In this document: in pieces, positions 1 to 8,380 of the stretch
Numbering within the stretch: position 1 is the first letter of the stretch
Layout of the letters: every line of letters begins with the position of its first letter
Source of the DNA: Desulfarculaceae bacterium
GTDB taxonomy: Bacteria; Desulfobacterota; Desulfarculia; Desulfarculales; Desulfarculaceae
Assembly (NCBI GenBank): GCA_027067385.1
Contig: JAMOVV010000073.1
Location: forward strand, 1 to 44,818
Length of the DNA stretch: 44,818 bases
Direction of reading: 5' to 3'
The notes under the pieces: model-generated
What the model saw: the letters and a program-made list of their open reading frames with translations, nothing else
Told to the model about the DNA's origin: nothing
Databases searched by the model: none
Program-made: the position numbers and the translations under genes

Positions 1-8
1 GCTCTCGC

Positions 9-40
9 TCGCTGACTCGCGTCCGTGTTCGCTGACTCGC
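9..40. repeat. Two copies of a 12-bp direct repeat at window edge
   Basis: The word TCGCTGACTCGC occurs at 9-20 and again, identically, at 29-40, giving a 20-bp period immediately downstream of the last gene of the qrc operon. The bases before it (1-8) resemble a further degraded unit. The left window edge prevents seeing whether this is the end of a longer tandem array or just a chance pair. Confidence 0.4.
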
Positions 41-43
41 CTC

Positions 44-253
44 CTAGGCCTCGGCGGTGGCTTCGGCCTCGGCCTGGTCCTCGTGGTCATGGCCGTGGTC
101 GTGGGAGTAGGTCTTGCCAATGGCGAGATCCTTCATGGAAGCCAAGAGGGCGTAGTTGAGGCCGGTGGTGATCACCATCAGGGCCAGGTAGAACAGGCCC
201 ATGAAGACGATGTGGCCAACGTCCCAATGCCATTCAAAAGCAAACGGTAACAT
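44..253 (-). CDS. Small one-helix membrane protein following qrcD
   Basis: This 69-residue protein has one hydrophobic segment (about residues 13-38) preceded by a short aromatic N-terminus. It ends in a hydrophilic tail with a His/Asp run (about 50-57) and then Glu/Ala repeats. It begins only 12 nt after the qrcD stop and has a good ribosome-binding site (GGAGG), so it is almost certainly translated from the qrc mRNA. It has no heme or Fe-S motif. I do not recognise a named family. Small single-helix subunits are common in NrfD-containing complexes, so an accessory or assembly role in Qrc is the natural inference. The His-rich tail could bind metal, but nothing else supports that. Confidence 0.75.
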   Translation of the reverse strand: MLPFAFEWHWDVGHIVFMGLFYLALMVITTGLNYALLASMKDLAIGKTYSHDHGHDHEDQAEAEATAEA

Positions 254-265
254 GGGTTAACCTCC

Positions 266-1510
266 TTAGCCCTTGTTCAATTCCGGCTCTTGTGGGAAGA
301 CCGGCAGGTAGCGATAGGCCAGCGAGTAGATGATGAATCCGTAGCCCACCACACCGGCGGCGATGCCCCACTCCTGCCAGGTGGGCAGGTACCCGATGAA
401 CTTCTCAAAGGGCAGCACCGGAATGGCCAGGGTCTGGATGGTCATAACGAAGCGGTTCATCACCGCGCCGAAGCAGTTGAGCACCATGGCCAGGGCCAGC
501 AGGCCGTAGCGCTTGCGCACCATGGGCGCCAGCAGCATGGCCGCCGGGATGATGCCGCCCACCACGATCTCCAGGATAAGTATCCATATGCCGTAGGGGC
601 CGTCGGAGTAGAAGAAGGAGAAAGGCACACCGGCCTTGGCCGAGGTGACCTGGGCCCAGTAGTAGGTGTCGGCCAGTTTGAGCAGCACGTAGAAGGTGAG
701 CAACCCGCCGCTGATCTTGGCCATGAGCATCTTCACCTTGTGACTGGTGAGGCGGCGGCCGGAGACCTTTTCGGTGAGCATCACGATCAGCGTGGTGAAC
801 GACGGCCCGGAGGCGATGGCGCTGAGGATGAACAGGAAGAAGGTCCAGGGCCAGATCATGAAGCCTTCGCGGAAGGCGAAGGGCCGGGCGTAGAGCACCC
901 CGTACATACCGCCCAGGGAGCCCTGGTGGAAGAAGCTCAGGAAGGTGCCGGTGCCGGCGAAGACGATCATGATGCGGTGCAGGTGATGCGCGAAGACGTT
1001 GAACTCGGGAATCTTGTTGATCTGGCGGTTCTCCAGGATCAGGGGGACGAACTCGATGATCAACACAATCAGGTAGGTGGTGATGCAGAACATCACCTCG
1101 GTGAGCATGGAGTGCACGTTGGCGTGCCAGAAACCGAACCAGCCGCGTATGGGCTGCCCGATGTCGATGCCCAGCATCAGGATCGCGCCGGAGTAGCAGA
1201 TGAATCCTATGATCACCGCGGCGTTGATGATGTTTTTCAACTCATCGGTGCGCAGGAGATAGGTTAGGAAGCCGGTGAAAAAGGCTCCGGCGCCCAGGGC
1301 GATGATGGCCAGGTCCACCACGATCCACACGCCAAAGGCGAAGTAGTCGTTCATGGCGGTCTGGTTTAGGCCCTTATAGAGGCACAGGAAGGCCGACAAC
1401 AGCGCCCAGGCAAGCAGGGCCCCGCAGCAGAGCATCCATAGGCCGAACCTCTCGGGCGAACAACGCTTAACCCCTTCGGGCCAGAACCTCGAATCGTCAA
1501 GGGCTGACAT
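266..1510 (-). CDS. qrcD: QrcD, NrfD/PsrC-type integral membrane subunit of Qrc
   Basis: This 414-residue, very hydrophobic protein has about ten predicted transmembrane helices (the first near residues 25-47, the last near 385-405), as expected for the NrfD/PsrC family. In Desulfovibrio Qrc this subunit carries the menaquinone site and couples electron transfer to charge movement across the membrane. The assignment rests on fold type plus gene order: cytochrome, molybdopterin-like protein, four-cluster ferredoxin, NrfD protein, exactly as in qrcABCD. It starts 20 nt after the qrcC stop. Charged or polar residues inside helices (for example the E-L-K and H-A-N-V-H stretches at about 90-135) are candidate quinone or proton-path positions by analogy only. 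PsrC-like subunits of other complexes would look similar. Confidence 0.9.
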   Translation of the reverse strand: MSALDDSRFWPEGVKRCSPERFGLWMLCCGALLAWALLSAFLCLYKGLNQTAMNDYFAFGVWIVVDLAIIALGAGAFFTGFLTYLLRTDELKNIINAAVIIGFICYSGAILMLGIDIGQPIRGWFGFWHANVHSMLTEVMFCITTYLIVLIIEFVPLILENRQINKIPEFNVFAHHLHRIMIVFAGTGTFLSFFHQGSLGGMYGVLYARPFAFREGFMIWPWTFFLFILSAIASGPSFTTLIVMLTEKVSGRRLTSHKVKMLMAKISGGLLTFYVLLKLADTYYWAQVTSAKAGVPFSFFYSDGPYGIWILILEIVVGGIIPAAMLLAPMVRKRYGLLALAMVLNCFGAVMNRFVMTIQTLAIPVLPFEKFIGYLPTWQEWGIAAGVVGYGFIIYSLAYRYLPVFPQEPELNKG

Positions 1511-1530
1511 TTGCTGACCTCACAAAATGG

Positions 1531-2352
1531 TTAACTGCCCACGGCGAAACGATGAATCTTTTCGCCGGGCAGGTAGTTATCGGCTCGCTTACGCACCCAC
1601 TCCCGCTTGGTCATGTAGTAGACCTTGGGGTTGGTGCCCAGCCTTTCCAACAGGCGGAAGGCATGCTTGTGCCTCTGCCGGAGCAGCTTGGACACCTGGT
1701 GCTCCGGGTTGTTCAGATCACCAAAGGTGATGGCCCCCGAGGGGCAGGCCTCGGTGCAAGCGGTTTGGTAATCCATTTCGCCGAACTCACCGCCGGCGAA
1801 TTCCTTGTCCCTGGCCTGCTGGTAGCGGTGGTAGCAGAAGGTGCACTTTTCCACCACCCCGCGCATACGAGGCGCCACGTAGGGGCTGAGGCTTTGCTCC
1901 AGTCCCCCGGGCCAGGGCACGTCGTACCAGTTAAAGTAGCGCGCGTGGTAGGGACAGGCCGCCACGCAATACCGGCACCCGATGCAGCGGGTGGGTATCT
2001 GGCTGACGATACCGGTTTCGTCGTCGTAGTCGGTGGCCGTGGCCGGGCACACCGACACGCAGGGGGTGTGGTGCCCCTCGGGGTCGGCGTCTTGTTGGAA
2101 GAAGCCTCCCCAGCTACCGCCGCAGTGCATGCAGGGCCGGGGGAAGAAGGCCACCTCGGTATCGGGATAGGGCCGGCCGTTATCTATCTGGTAGACCCGC
2201 AACCAGGTGATGGAGCGGATTTTGTCGGTTTCGTCCGGCAGGGTCCCGATGTTGTTCTCGGACATACAGGCCACAGAGCAGGCACCGCAACCGGTGCACT
2301 TATCCACGTCTATGACCATTCCGTACAGATGTTCTCCAGTGGCAACAGGCAT
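1531..2352 (-). CDS. qrcC: QrcC, periplasmic four-cluster iron-sulfur subunit
   Basis: This 273-residue ferredoxin-like protein is of the DmsB/PsrB/NrfC type. Four cysteine groups are visible: C19-x2-C22-x2-C25-x3-C29; a second with CMHC and then, after a longer insert, CVSVCP; a third CIGCRYCVAACP; and a fourth CTFC with CTEACP. This is the pattern for four cubane-type clusters (one is a 3Fe-4S cluster in the described Qrc). It should relay electrons between QrcA/QrcB and the membrane subunit QrcD. It has no signal peptide of its own, so export by association with the Tat-dependent QrcB is expected. The start follows a GGGGG ribosome-binding site. It lies 9 nt from the qrcB stop and 20 nt from qrcD. 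Confidence 0.92.
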   Translation of the reverse strand: MPVATGEHLYGMVIDVDKCTGCGACSVACMSENNIGTLPDETDKIRSITWLRVYQIDNGRPYPDTEVAFFPRPCMHCGGSWGGFFQQDADPEGHHTPCVSVCPATATDYDDETGIVSQIPTRCIGCRYCVAACPYHARYFNWYDVPWPGGLEQSLSPYVAPRMRGVVEKCTFCYHRYQQARDKEFAGGEFGEMDYQTACTEACPSGAITFGDLNNPEHQVSKLLRQRHKHAFRLLERLGTNPKVYYMTKREWVRKRADNYLPGEKIHRFAVGS

Positions 2353-2361
2353 GGCTACCCC

Positions 2362-4554
2362 CTAAACCTTTCTCACGTGAACCGGGGTCAGCCCCCACAC
2401 GGGAAGGCCGGTGACCGCGTCGGCCTCGGCTTTGGCCACGGCGTTGTAGTTGCCGCCCCTGCCCCTGCGGTAGAAGCCGAAGGCGGTGTGCCCCAGCCCC
2501 ACCGGCATGTAGAGCATGCCCGGCCGGGCGCCGGCGAAGAACTTGACCCTGGCCTGGAACCCGCCCTCGGTGGAGTCCACCGTGACCAGGTCGCCGTCGT
2601 GCAGGTGCAGGTGCTTGGCCGTTTCGGGGTTGATCTCTACCACCGTCTGGTCCTTGAAGCGCAGGGTGTCGTCGGTGAGTATCTTGATCATGTGCGGGGT
2701 GATGGGTTCGGAGTTGTTGCAGGTGCGCAGGGAGGGCACCGCCGCCAGGGTGAGCGAGTGGCCGTGGGAGGCCGCCTGGTGGCCCAGGCTCTTGGCGATG
2801 GTGGCCGCCTGCAAATCCACCGACCCGTTAAAGCCGTAGGATACCTTTTCCTGCACCCACCAACCTTTTTCGGCCACCTTCTTGAAGCCGTCGCCCAGGC
2901 GGGCCTTGAGGGCCTCGGCCATGGACTTGTAGGGCAAGGCCGCGGCTACTTCGCCGCCGAGCTTGGCGGCCAGCATCAGCAGGGCGTCGCCCACCGCCTT
3001 GGACTTGGGCTGGATCTTGAGCAGCGGCTTGTGCAAGCCGTAGGAGGCCTGGGCCTGGCCGTAGGGCGTAACCGCATCTCCCCAGCTTTCCAGGAAGGTG
3101 CCGGCCGGCAGCAGCAGGTCGGCCAGGGTGGCCGATTCATCCAGGTACGAGGAGATGGCCACCACGAAGGGCACCTGGCGCAGCATCTTGGCGAAGGTGC
3201 CGGCCTGGGGTCCGCGGTAGGCCGGGTTGGCCCCGGCGATGATGGCCATCTTGGGCTTGTAGGGATCGCCGGCCAAGGCCGCGGCGGCCATAGTCAGCGG
3301 GTTGCTGTGGCCCGCGTACCGGGCCGCGCCCTTGAGCCCCGCGGCCGAGGCGCCCGCGGGCGCTGCCAGCGGCTTGAGCGGCAGGGCGCCACGCACCACC
3401 ACGCCGCCGGGCTTGCCCAGGTTGCCCTTGAGGGCGTTGAGGGCCAAGACGGCCATGAAATCGCCCAGGCGGCCGGGCTCGTTGCCGGGGCCCGGTCCGC
3501 ATACGGCCACCGCCTGCTTGGCTTGGCCGAACTCCACGGCCAGGGCCTCGATGGCCACCGGTTTCAGCCCGGTGGCGTGCGCCGCGGCCTTGGGGGTGAA
3601 CTTGCTGTCCACCAGGGCCTTGAAATCATCCAGGCCGTTTAGAGAACCCTCGGCGGCCAGGCCCTTGGCCAGCAGCACCTGGCACATGGCCAGGGCCAGC
3701 ACGCCCTGGCTGCCCGGGGCGCAGGCCACCCACTTGGCGGCCTGGGAGGCGGTGACCGATGCCCGGTCCTCCACCTGCACCAGCTTGGCGCCGCCTTGGC
3801 GCCACTTGGTGAACGCCGCCCGCACCGCCACCGGCGCGCCGAAGCCCTCCAGCAGCGGGGTGCCCAGGGAGAGGATGTACTTGGCGCCCAGCAGGTCGAA
3901 GCCGATCTCCGGTTGGCTCAGCATCAGGCCGGCGGCCAGGGCCAAGGTGTCCTCGGCCCGGGGGGCGAAGGCCAGGTTGGGCGATCCGTAGGCGGCCATG
4001 AAGGCCTTGAGAATCTGGCCGGTAGTGTTGTCGGGGTTGTCGCCAAAGGCCACCACGCGCTGGGCCTGGTCGGCCTTTTTGAGCTGGGCCAGTTTGCCGG
4101 CCACCATGTCGATGGCCGCGCCCCAGCTTATCTCCTTGTACACCCCGGTGGTCTTGTCCAGCACCATGGGAGCCTTTACCCGCACGTCGCCCAAGTAGGC
4201 GTTTTGCAGGGCACTGGCGTCCTGGGGAACCACGCCGCCGATGCCCAGGCCCAGGGGATACTCGGGGTTGCCCTCCACCCGGATGGCCCGGGTGCGCGGC
4301 GCCTTGCCGTCGGGGTTGTAGGCGTCCTTGGGGATGATCCGGCTGTTGATGAGCCGGACCTTCACCGCCGTGCCGGTGGCCGGATTAAAGCTGTTGGCCT
4401 TGGCCAGGGCCCCGTCGGCCGGGTTGGGCACCCAGCTCCAGTTCTGGGTCCAGATGGACACGTCGTCCATCAGTTTCCAGACCAGCGGGCTCAGGTGCAG
4501 GCCGGTTACGCCACCAACAGCGAACTTGACAAAAGCTCGTCTATCCCAATCCAT
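2362..4554 (-). CDS. qrcB: QrcB, molybdopterin-oxidoreductase-like subunit of Qrc
   Basis: This 730-residue protein belongs to the molybdopterin oxidoreductase (DMSO reductase) superfamily. Its N-terminus carries a twin-arginine motif (RRAFVKF, residues 5-11) followed by a hydrophobic stretch, so it should be Tat-exported. It has no CxxC-type Fe-S motif near the N-terminus, unlike catalytic members. That agrees with described Qrc complexes, where QrcB keeps the fold but binds no molybdenum cofactor and acts structurally. The C-terminal region (about 600-725) has the molydopterin-dinucleotide-binding-like beta-barrel signature, including an HDGD-type turn. The start is supported by GGGAG nine bases upstream. 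The operon context with QrcA, QrcC and QrcD makes Qrc much more likely than an active polysulfide or arsenate reductase. Confidence 0.92.
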   Translation of the reverse strand: MDWDRRAFVKFAVGGVTGLHLSPLVWKLMDDVSIWTQNWSWVPNPADGALAKANSFNPATGTAVKVRLINSRIIPKDAYNPDGKAPRTRAIRVEGNPEYPLGLGIGGVVPQDASALQNAYLGDVRVKAPMVLDKTTGVYKEISWGAAIDMVAGKLAQLKKADQAQRVVAFGDNPDNTTGQILKAFMAAYGSPNLAFAPRAEDTLALAAGLMLSQPEIGFDLLGAKYILSLGTPLLEGFGAPVAVRAAFTKWRQGGAKLVQVEDRASVTASQAAKWVACAPGSQGVLALAMCQVLLAKGLAAEGSLNGLDDFKALVDSKFTPKAAAHATGLKPVAIEALAVEFGQAKQAVAVCGPGPGNEPGRLGDFMAVLALNALKGNLGKPGGVVVRGALPLKPLAAPAGASAAGLKGAARYAGHSNPLTMAAAALAGDPYKPKMAIIAGANPAYRGPQAGTFAKMLRQVPFVVAISSYLDESATLADLLLPAGTFLESWGDAVTPYGQAQASYGLHKPLLKIQPKSKAVGDALLMLAAKLGGEVAAALPYKSMAEALKARLGDGFKKVAEKGWWVQEKVSYGFNGSVDLQAATIAKSLGHQAASHGHSLTLAAVPSLRTCNNSEPITPHMIKILTDDTLRFKDQTVVEINPETAKHLHLHDGDLVTVDSTEGGFQARVKFFAGARPGMLYMPVGLGHTAFGFYRRGRGGNYNAVAKAEADAVTGLPVWGLTPVHVRKV

Positions 4555-4586
4555 CTGAGAAATCTCCCAGCATAAATAATTCTGGC

Positions 4587-5204
4587 CTACTTATGGCAGA
4601 CAAAGCAGGCTTCGCGCACACCGTTTTCACGGTGACAGTCGGCGCAGTCGTCCATCTTCATGCGCTCGGGCGGATCGGCCCAACCGTGTATGGCCCACCC
4701 CCAGATGTCCCGGCTGTAACCCGTGAGCCGGTTCTCCTGGTAGGGGCGCAGCTTTTCGGTGGTGCCGTGGTCGCCGTGGCACTCGGTGCACTCCATGCCC
4801 GCGTTCTTGACGTGCGCGGCGTGGGAGAAGTACACGCAGGGCGGCTGCTTGGCGTAGACCCGCCAGGGAATGGGCTTCTTGCCCTTGATGTATACCTCAA
4901 CCAGCTTCTTCTCGTCGGGCGTCTCGCCCATCACCTCTTCGTGGCACTCCAGGCAACTTTCCACCCTGGGGATGCCGGCGAAAGAGCCGTCGTCGCGGAA
5001 GGAATGGCAATCCTCGCAACTCTTGCCGGCATCGCCATCGGGGCCGTGCAGCTTGTGGTTGAAGTTCAGGGGTTGGGGTTTCTCGGCATAGATTATGGCG
5101 GGCGTCACCACCCATCCTATGGCCGAAAAGAGCACCAAACCCACCACAAAGAGCCACCAGTCCGCCGGGGACCGCCTCTTGTGTTCATGCCCTTGTTCTG
5201 TCAT
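4587..5204 (-). CDS. qrcA: QrcA, membrane-anchored multiheme cytochrome c
   Basis: This 205-residue cytochrome has one N-terminal transmembrane anchor (about 16-38) and five CxxCH heme-binding motifs, the first at 63-67 and the last almost at the C-terminus (200-204). QrcA receives electrons from the periplasmic type I cytochrome c3 pool (fed by hydrogenases and formate dehydrogenases) and passes them towards menaquinone. My recollection is that the Desulfovibrio protein carries six hemes. I can point to five canonical sites only, so a sixth with a non-standard motif is possible. I chose the ATG at 5204 because AGAGG lies ten bases upstream and the protein then begins just before the anchor. 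An in-frame ATG at 5252 would add 16 residues but has no ribosome-binding site. It is the first gene of qrcABCD. Confidence 0.9.
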   Translation of the reverse strand: MTEQGHEHKRRSPADWWLFVVGLVLFSAIGWVVTPAIIYAEKPQPLNFNHKLHGPDGDAGKSCEDCHSFRDDGSFAGIPRVESCLECHEEVMGETPDEKKLVEVYIKGKKPIPWRVYAKQPPCVYFSHAAHVKNAGMECTECHGDHGTTEKLRPYQENRLTGYSRDIWGWAIHGWADPPERMKMDDCADCHRENGVREACFVCHK

Positions 5205-5441
5205 GTGACCCAAGCCTCTAGTGTGGATATTAATCGACCCGTCAGGGGCCATGACTACTGCGGGTTTTCCTAAATGAGGACGCTTCCCCCCACCTTAGGG
5301 CCTCGGCCCCGCCGCAAGTCGCTTGTCCCCACTTTCACTTTTACCGGCCCAGTAAAGGCCACCTGGACCCCTTCTGCACCACCTTGAAAACCCTTATGGT
5401 TTGCGGCGAGCGCTTTTTGAACGTCGCCGAAAAGCAGCCGC

Positions 5442-5471
5442 ACTTTAGCAATAAAAGCACGAGCCTGTCAA
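5442..5471 (-). promoter_or_regulatory. Candidate sigma-70-type promoter for the qrc operon
   Basis: Read on the minus strand, a perfect -35 box TTGACA (5471-5466) is followed after 18 bp by TAAAGT (5447-5442, four of six consensus positions). The predicted transcript would start near 5435 and carry a leader of about 230 nt before qrcA, much longer than a typical leader in this window. The element sits just downstream of the Nudix gene on the same strand. The prediction comes from sequence pattern alone. Confidence 0.5.
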
Positions 5472-5487
5472 CTGAAGAACGCGCGGT

Positions 5488-5928
5488 TTATACCCCGGGG
5501 CAACGGTTCATGGCCGCGGCCTTGCGGATCACCGCCGCGGTGTCGGGGGTAAGCCCCATGGCGTCGATTTGATCCAAGGCCACCCAGAGGGCCTCAGCGG
5601 CGTCGTCGGCGGCAACGGGTTCGGCGGCCTCGGCGCGGCAAAGATAGTCGGCCAGTATATAATGATACTCCACCCTGCCACGGTCATCGCGCAGCACCCG
5701 CTGCACCACCTCCACCAGGGGACCCACGGTCACGGTTATGCCGGTCTCCTCGGCCACCTCGCGGGCGCAGGCGTCCTCCAGCGATTCGCCGATATCCACC
5801 GCGCCGCCAGGGATGGACCACAGTCCCTTGGAGGGCTCGACCCCACGCTTGATAAGCAGCACCAGCTCACCGGCCAGCACCACCGCGCCCACCCCCACGA
5901 TGGGCCGCTGAGGATAACGACGACTCAT
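5488..5928 (-). CDS. Nudix hydrolase
   Basis: This 146-residue protein has a complete Nudix box at residues 42-64: G42-x5-E48-x7-R56-E57-V-x-E60-E61-x-G63-I64. These are the metal-binding and catalytic residues that hydrolyse a nucleoside diphosphate linked to another moiety. The SIPGG entry to the box and the N-terminal beta-strand V-G-A-V-V are typical of the MutT/ADP-ribose pyrophosphatase group. The substrate cannot be read from sequence. It begins 24 nt after the patatin gene and probably shares its transcript. No strong ribosome-binding site precedes the ATG; the nearest is a GGGAG about 13 bases away. Confidence 0.9.
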   Translation of the reverse strand: MSRRYPQRPIVGVGAVVLAGELVLLIKRGVEPSKGLWSIPGGAVDIGESLEDACAREVAEETGITVTVGPLVEVVQRVLRDDRGRVEYHYILADYLCRAEAAEPVAADDAAEALWVALDQIDAMGLTPDTAAVIRKAAAMNRCPGV

Positions 5929-5952
5929 GACAACGATCTGCTCCCACCGGCC

Positions 5953-8187
5953 CTAGTACAGCACGCCAAAGGTGAGGTAGAGCTGGTAGCGGCCACCGTC
6001 GCCCACCCCGAAGACCAGGTTCAGGGGACCCAGGGGCGTGGACCAGCCCAGGCCCACCCCGCCCCCCCAGTACAGCCGGGTGAGGTGGTCGCGCAGGTCA
6101 CTCAGGTCCCGCCAGGCGCCGCCCACGTTCACCGCGGTCATCAGGATGAGGTTTTCCGTGAACCTAAAATTATAGAGTAGTTGGAACCGCATGATCTCGT
6201 GCCCGATGAACTCCTCCCAGGAATAGCCCCAAAAGCCGGGGAAGCCGCCGAAGACCTCGCACTGGGAGGCCGGCGAATCGGTGTTGAAGGCGCTGGACAA
6301 AGTGAGGTTGGGGATGAAGGTGTTGCGCTTGTCCAGGGAAATGGCCAGGCGGGCGTCCCAGGTGGCCTTGAGATAGTTGACCTCCGAGCCCAGGGACCGG
6401 TGCATCCATTCCAGTTCCAAGCGGCTGCGCAGCCCCCGGCGCGAGTAGGGGTATTGGTCCAGGCGGTCCACCCCCAGGCGCAGGCGCAGCCCGGCCAGGA
6501 AGTCGCTTTCGCGGCGCAGGTCTTGGGAGCCGATGCGGGGCCGCACCTTGACCCACTTGGCCTGGTAGCCCAGCGAGACCATGCCGGTGGACCCGAAGTA
6601 CCACCCGGCGTCCACGCCGCCGGCGACGGTATCGACGATGTACTCGGAGATGATATGGCTGCCCTGGTATATCTCGTACACATTGGAAGTGTAAAAGAGC
6701 TCCGGGATAATAAAGTAGCGTTTGCTGGGTATGCGCCATCGGAACCGGACGCCGTAGTCCTTGCCCAGGACCAGGTCCATCTCGGCCATCCCCAGCCTGT
6801 CAAACAGGGCGGGATAGGTGACGTTGAACCGGAAGGTGTAGTCGGGCGAACGATTAGTGCTGGTGTTGAGGGTAAAGCCCACCCGGGCGCTCAGCTCGTT
6901 TTTGGCCTCGGTTTTGAGGATAAAATGAATATCCGAGACGCCGTCGGGCCTGGTGCGCACCCGGTAATATACCGACTTGCAAAGCCCCAGTCCGTAGATT
7001 TTCTGTACCGCGGCGTCCAGCTCATCGGCGGCCACCACCTGGCCGGTCTTTATCCCCACGATGCTCCCAAGGTCCAGGGTCAACGCCTTGGGCGCCTTAA
7101 AAGTCACCCGGCCCACCCGGATGGTCTTGGGCTCATGCAGCGGCCGGCGCGGGGCGGCGCCCAGGGGCACGCCTTTGCGCTTGAGCAGGGCGGCTATCTT
7201 GGCCCGGGCCCGGCGGCCGGCCTTTAGCCCCACCAGGTAGATCTTCTTGGGCTCATCAAAGCTGGCGGTGCCGATTTTGCCCAGCACCGGGGTGATCACC
7301 AGGTCGGCCAGCTTGGCCTGGCGGCGGGTGGAGGCCACGATCTGGAAGGTGGTGATCTGGTCCAGCACGGCCAGGAAGTTGCCCAACTGGTCCTTCTTGC
7401 GCAGGGGAGAGCCCACGTTCACCGCGATGACCACGTCGGCCCCCATGTCCCGCACGGTCTGCACCGGCAGGTTTTCCACCAGGCCGCCGTCCACCAGCAG
7501 GCGACCGTCCAGCTCAAAGGGCGGGAAGATGGAGGGGATGGACATGGAGGCCCGCATGGCCTGGGCCAGGCTGCCGCGGCCCAGGACCACCCTCTGGCCG
7601 GTGGTGAGATCGGTGGCCACGGCCCGGAAGGGGATGGGCAGTTTGTCAAAGCTCGCGATGTCGTCCACCGGCAGGCAGTAGCGATTGAGCAGGGCCATCA
7701 GCTTGTAGTCGGCCAGGATGCCGGTGGGCAGCTCCAGCTTGCCGCCGGCCAGGCCAACCTCGAACAGGTAGCGCGCCTGTTTGCCTTTTTGGTCGTAGCG
7801 CAGCAGCCGCCGGCGGGGGTTGGAGGAAAAGGCGTCGGCCCAGTCCACGTGCTGCACGATCTTAAGCATCTGGGCCGGGGAGTAGCCGGCGGCGTAGAGC
7901 CCGCCGATGATGGCGCCCATGGAGGTGCCGGCGATGTAGTCCACCCGCACCCCCATGTCCTCCAGCACCTGCAGGATGCCGATATGGGCCATGCCCTTGG
8001 CCCCGCCGCCGGACAGGGCCAGCCCCAGCTTGGGGCGGTGATGCACGGCGGCCGCCGGGGCGGGCGCGGCCAGGGCCAACAGCAGCGCGGCGGCCAGCAG
8101 CCAGGGCCAGGCCGGGGCCGCCGGCCGGGCATGCCAGCGGCGTGGGACGGGTGGTGGGTGGTGGGAGGAGGTCTGTACGGCGCGCAT
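5953..8187 (-). CDS. Patatin-like phospholipase fused to POTRA and outer-membrane barrel
   Basis: This 744-residue secreted protein has an Ala/Leu-rich signal peptide (about 27-47). A patatin domain follows, with the oxyanion loop G60-G-G-A-K-G65, nucleophile Ser89 in GTSMG and catalytic Asp233 in DGG. A POTRA-like segment covers about 350-430, and a BamA/Omp85-type beta-barrel runs to the C-terminus, which ends in an aromatic residue as expected for an outer-membrane protein. This is the architecture of type Vd (PlpD-like) autotransporters and of conserved bacterial patatin-BamA proteins. The likely activity is phospholipase A or lysophospholipase at the outer membrane. It is followed closely by the Nudix gene. 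The catalytic dyad is intact, so I expect activity. Whether the patatin domain is released is unknown. Confidence 0.92.
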   Translation of the reverse strand: MRAVQTSSHHPPPVPRRWHARPAAPAWPWLLAAALLLALAAPAPAAAVHHRPKLGLALSGGGAKGMAHIGILQVLEDMGVRVDYIAGTSMGAIIGGLYAAGYSPAQMLKIVQHVDWADAFSSNPRRRLLRYDQKGKQARYLFEVGLAGGKLELPTGILADYKLMALLNRYCLPVDDIASFDKLPIPFRAVATDLTTGQRVVLGRGSLAQAMRASMSIPSIFPPFELDGRLLVDGGLVENLPVQTVRDMGADVVIAVNVGSPLRKKDQLGNFLAVLDQITTFQIVASTRRQAKLADLVITPVLGKIGTASFDEPKKIYLVGLKAGRRARAKIAALLKRKGVPLGAAPRRPLHEPKTIRVGRVTFKAPKALTLDLGSIVGIKTGQVVAADELDAAVQKIYGLGLCKSVYYRVRTRPDGVSDIHFILKTEAKNELSARVGFTLNTSTNRSPDYTFRFNVTYPALFDRLGMAEMDLVLGKDYGVRFRWRIPSKRYFIIPELFYTSNVYEIYQGSHIISEYIVDTVAGGVDAGWYFGSTGMVSLGYQAKWVKVRPRIGSQDLRRESDFLAGLRLRLGVDRLDQYPYSRRGLRSRLELEWMHRSLGSEVNYLKATWDARLAISLDKRNTFIPNLTLSSAFNTDSPASQCEVFGGFPGFWGYSWEEFIGHEIMRFQLLYNFRFTENLILMTAVNVGGAWRDLSDLRDHLTRLYWGGGVGLGWSTPLGPLNLVFGVGDGGRYQLYLTFGVLY

Positions 8188-8380
8188 GCGTCTTCCCGCG
8201 CCGCGGCCGGATTCGCGCTTCGGGCCGCGGCGTGTCCGGTACCGGTTGTAGGTTCGGGTAATGCTACCCCAGGACGTTATGGCGGCACAAGGGCGGGGCC
8301 CGGTGATCGGCAGGTGCGAATCCCGTCCCGGGGTATCGCTGGTATAGTGGCCGCCATATTGGGTTACTTCGCACCTTCTA

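Noticed and set aside
1552-3642. Long open frame on the plus strand opposite qrcB and qrcC
   Set aside because: The predicted protein is Gly/His/Val-rich with no domain. It is the antisense shadow of well-recognised genes in GC-rich DNA.
2362-4554. Active molybdenum oxidoreductase (polysulfide or arsenate reductase) instead of QrcB
   Set aside because: There is no N-terminal Fe-S motif, and the exact qrcABCD gene order with a multiheme cytochrome points to Qrc.
8290-8335. tRNA-like T-arm (GTGCGAATCCCGTCCCGGGG) near 8316-8335
   Set aside because: No matching acceptor strand, D-arm or anticodon arm can be built upstream, so it is a chance resemblance or at most a remnant.
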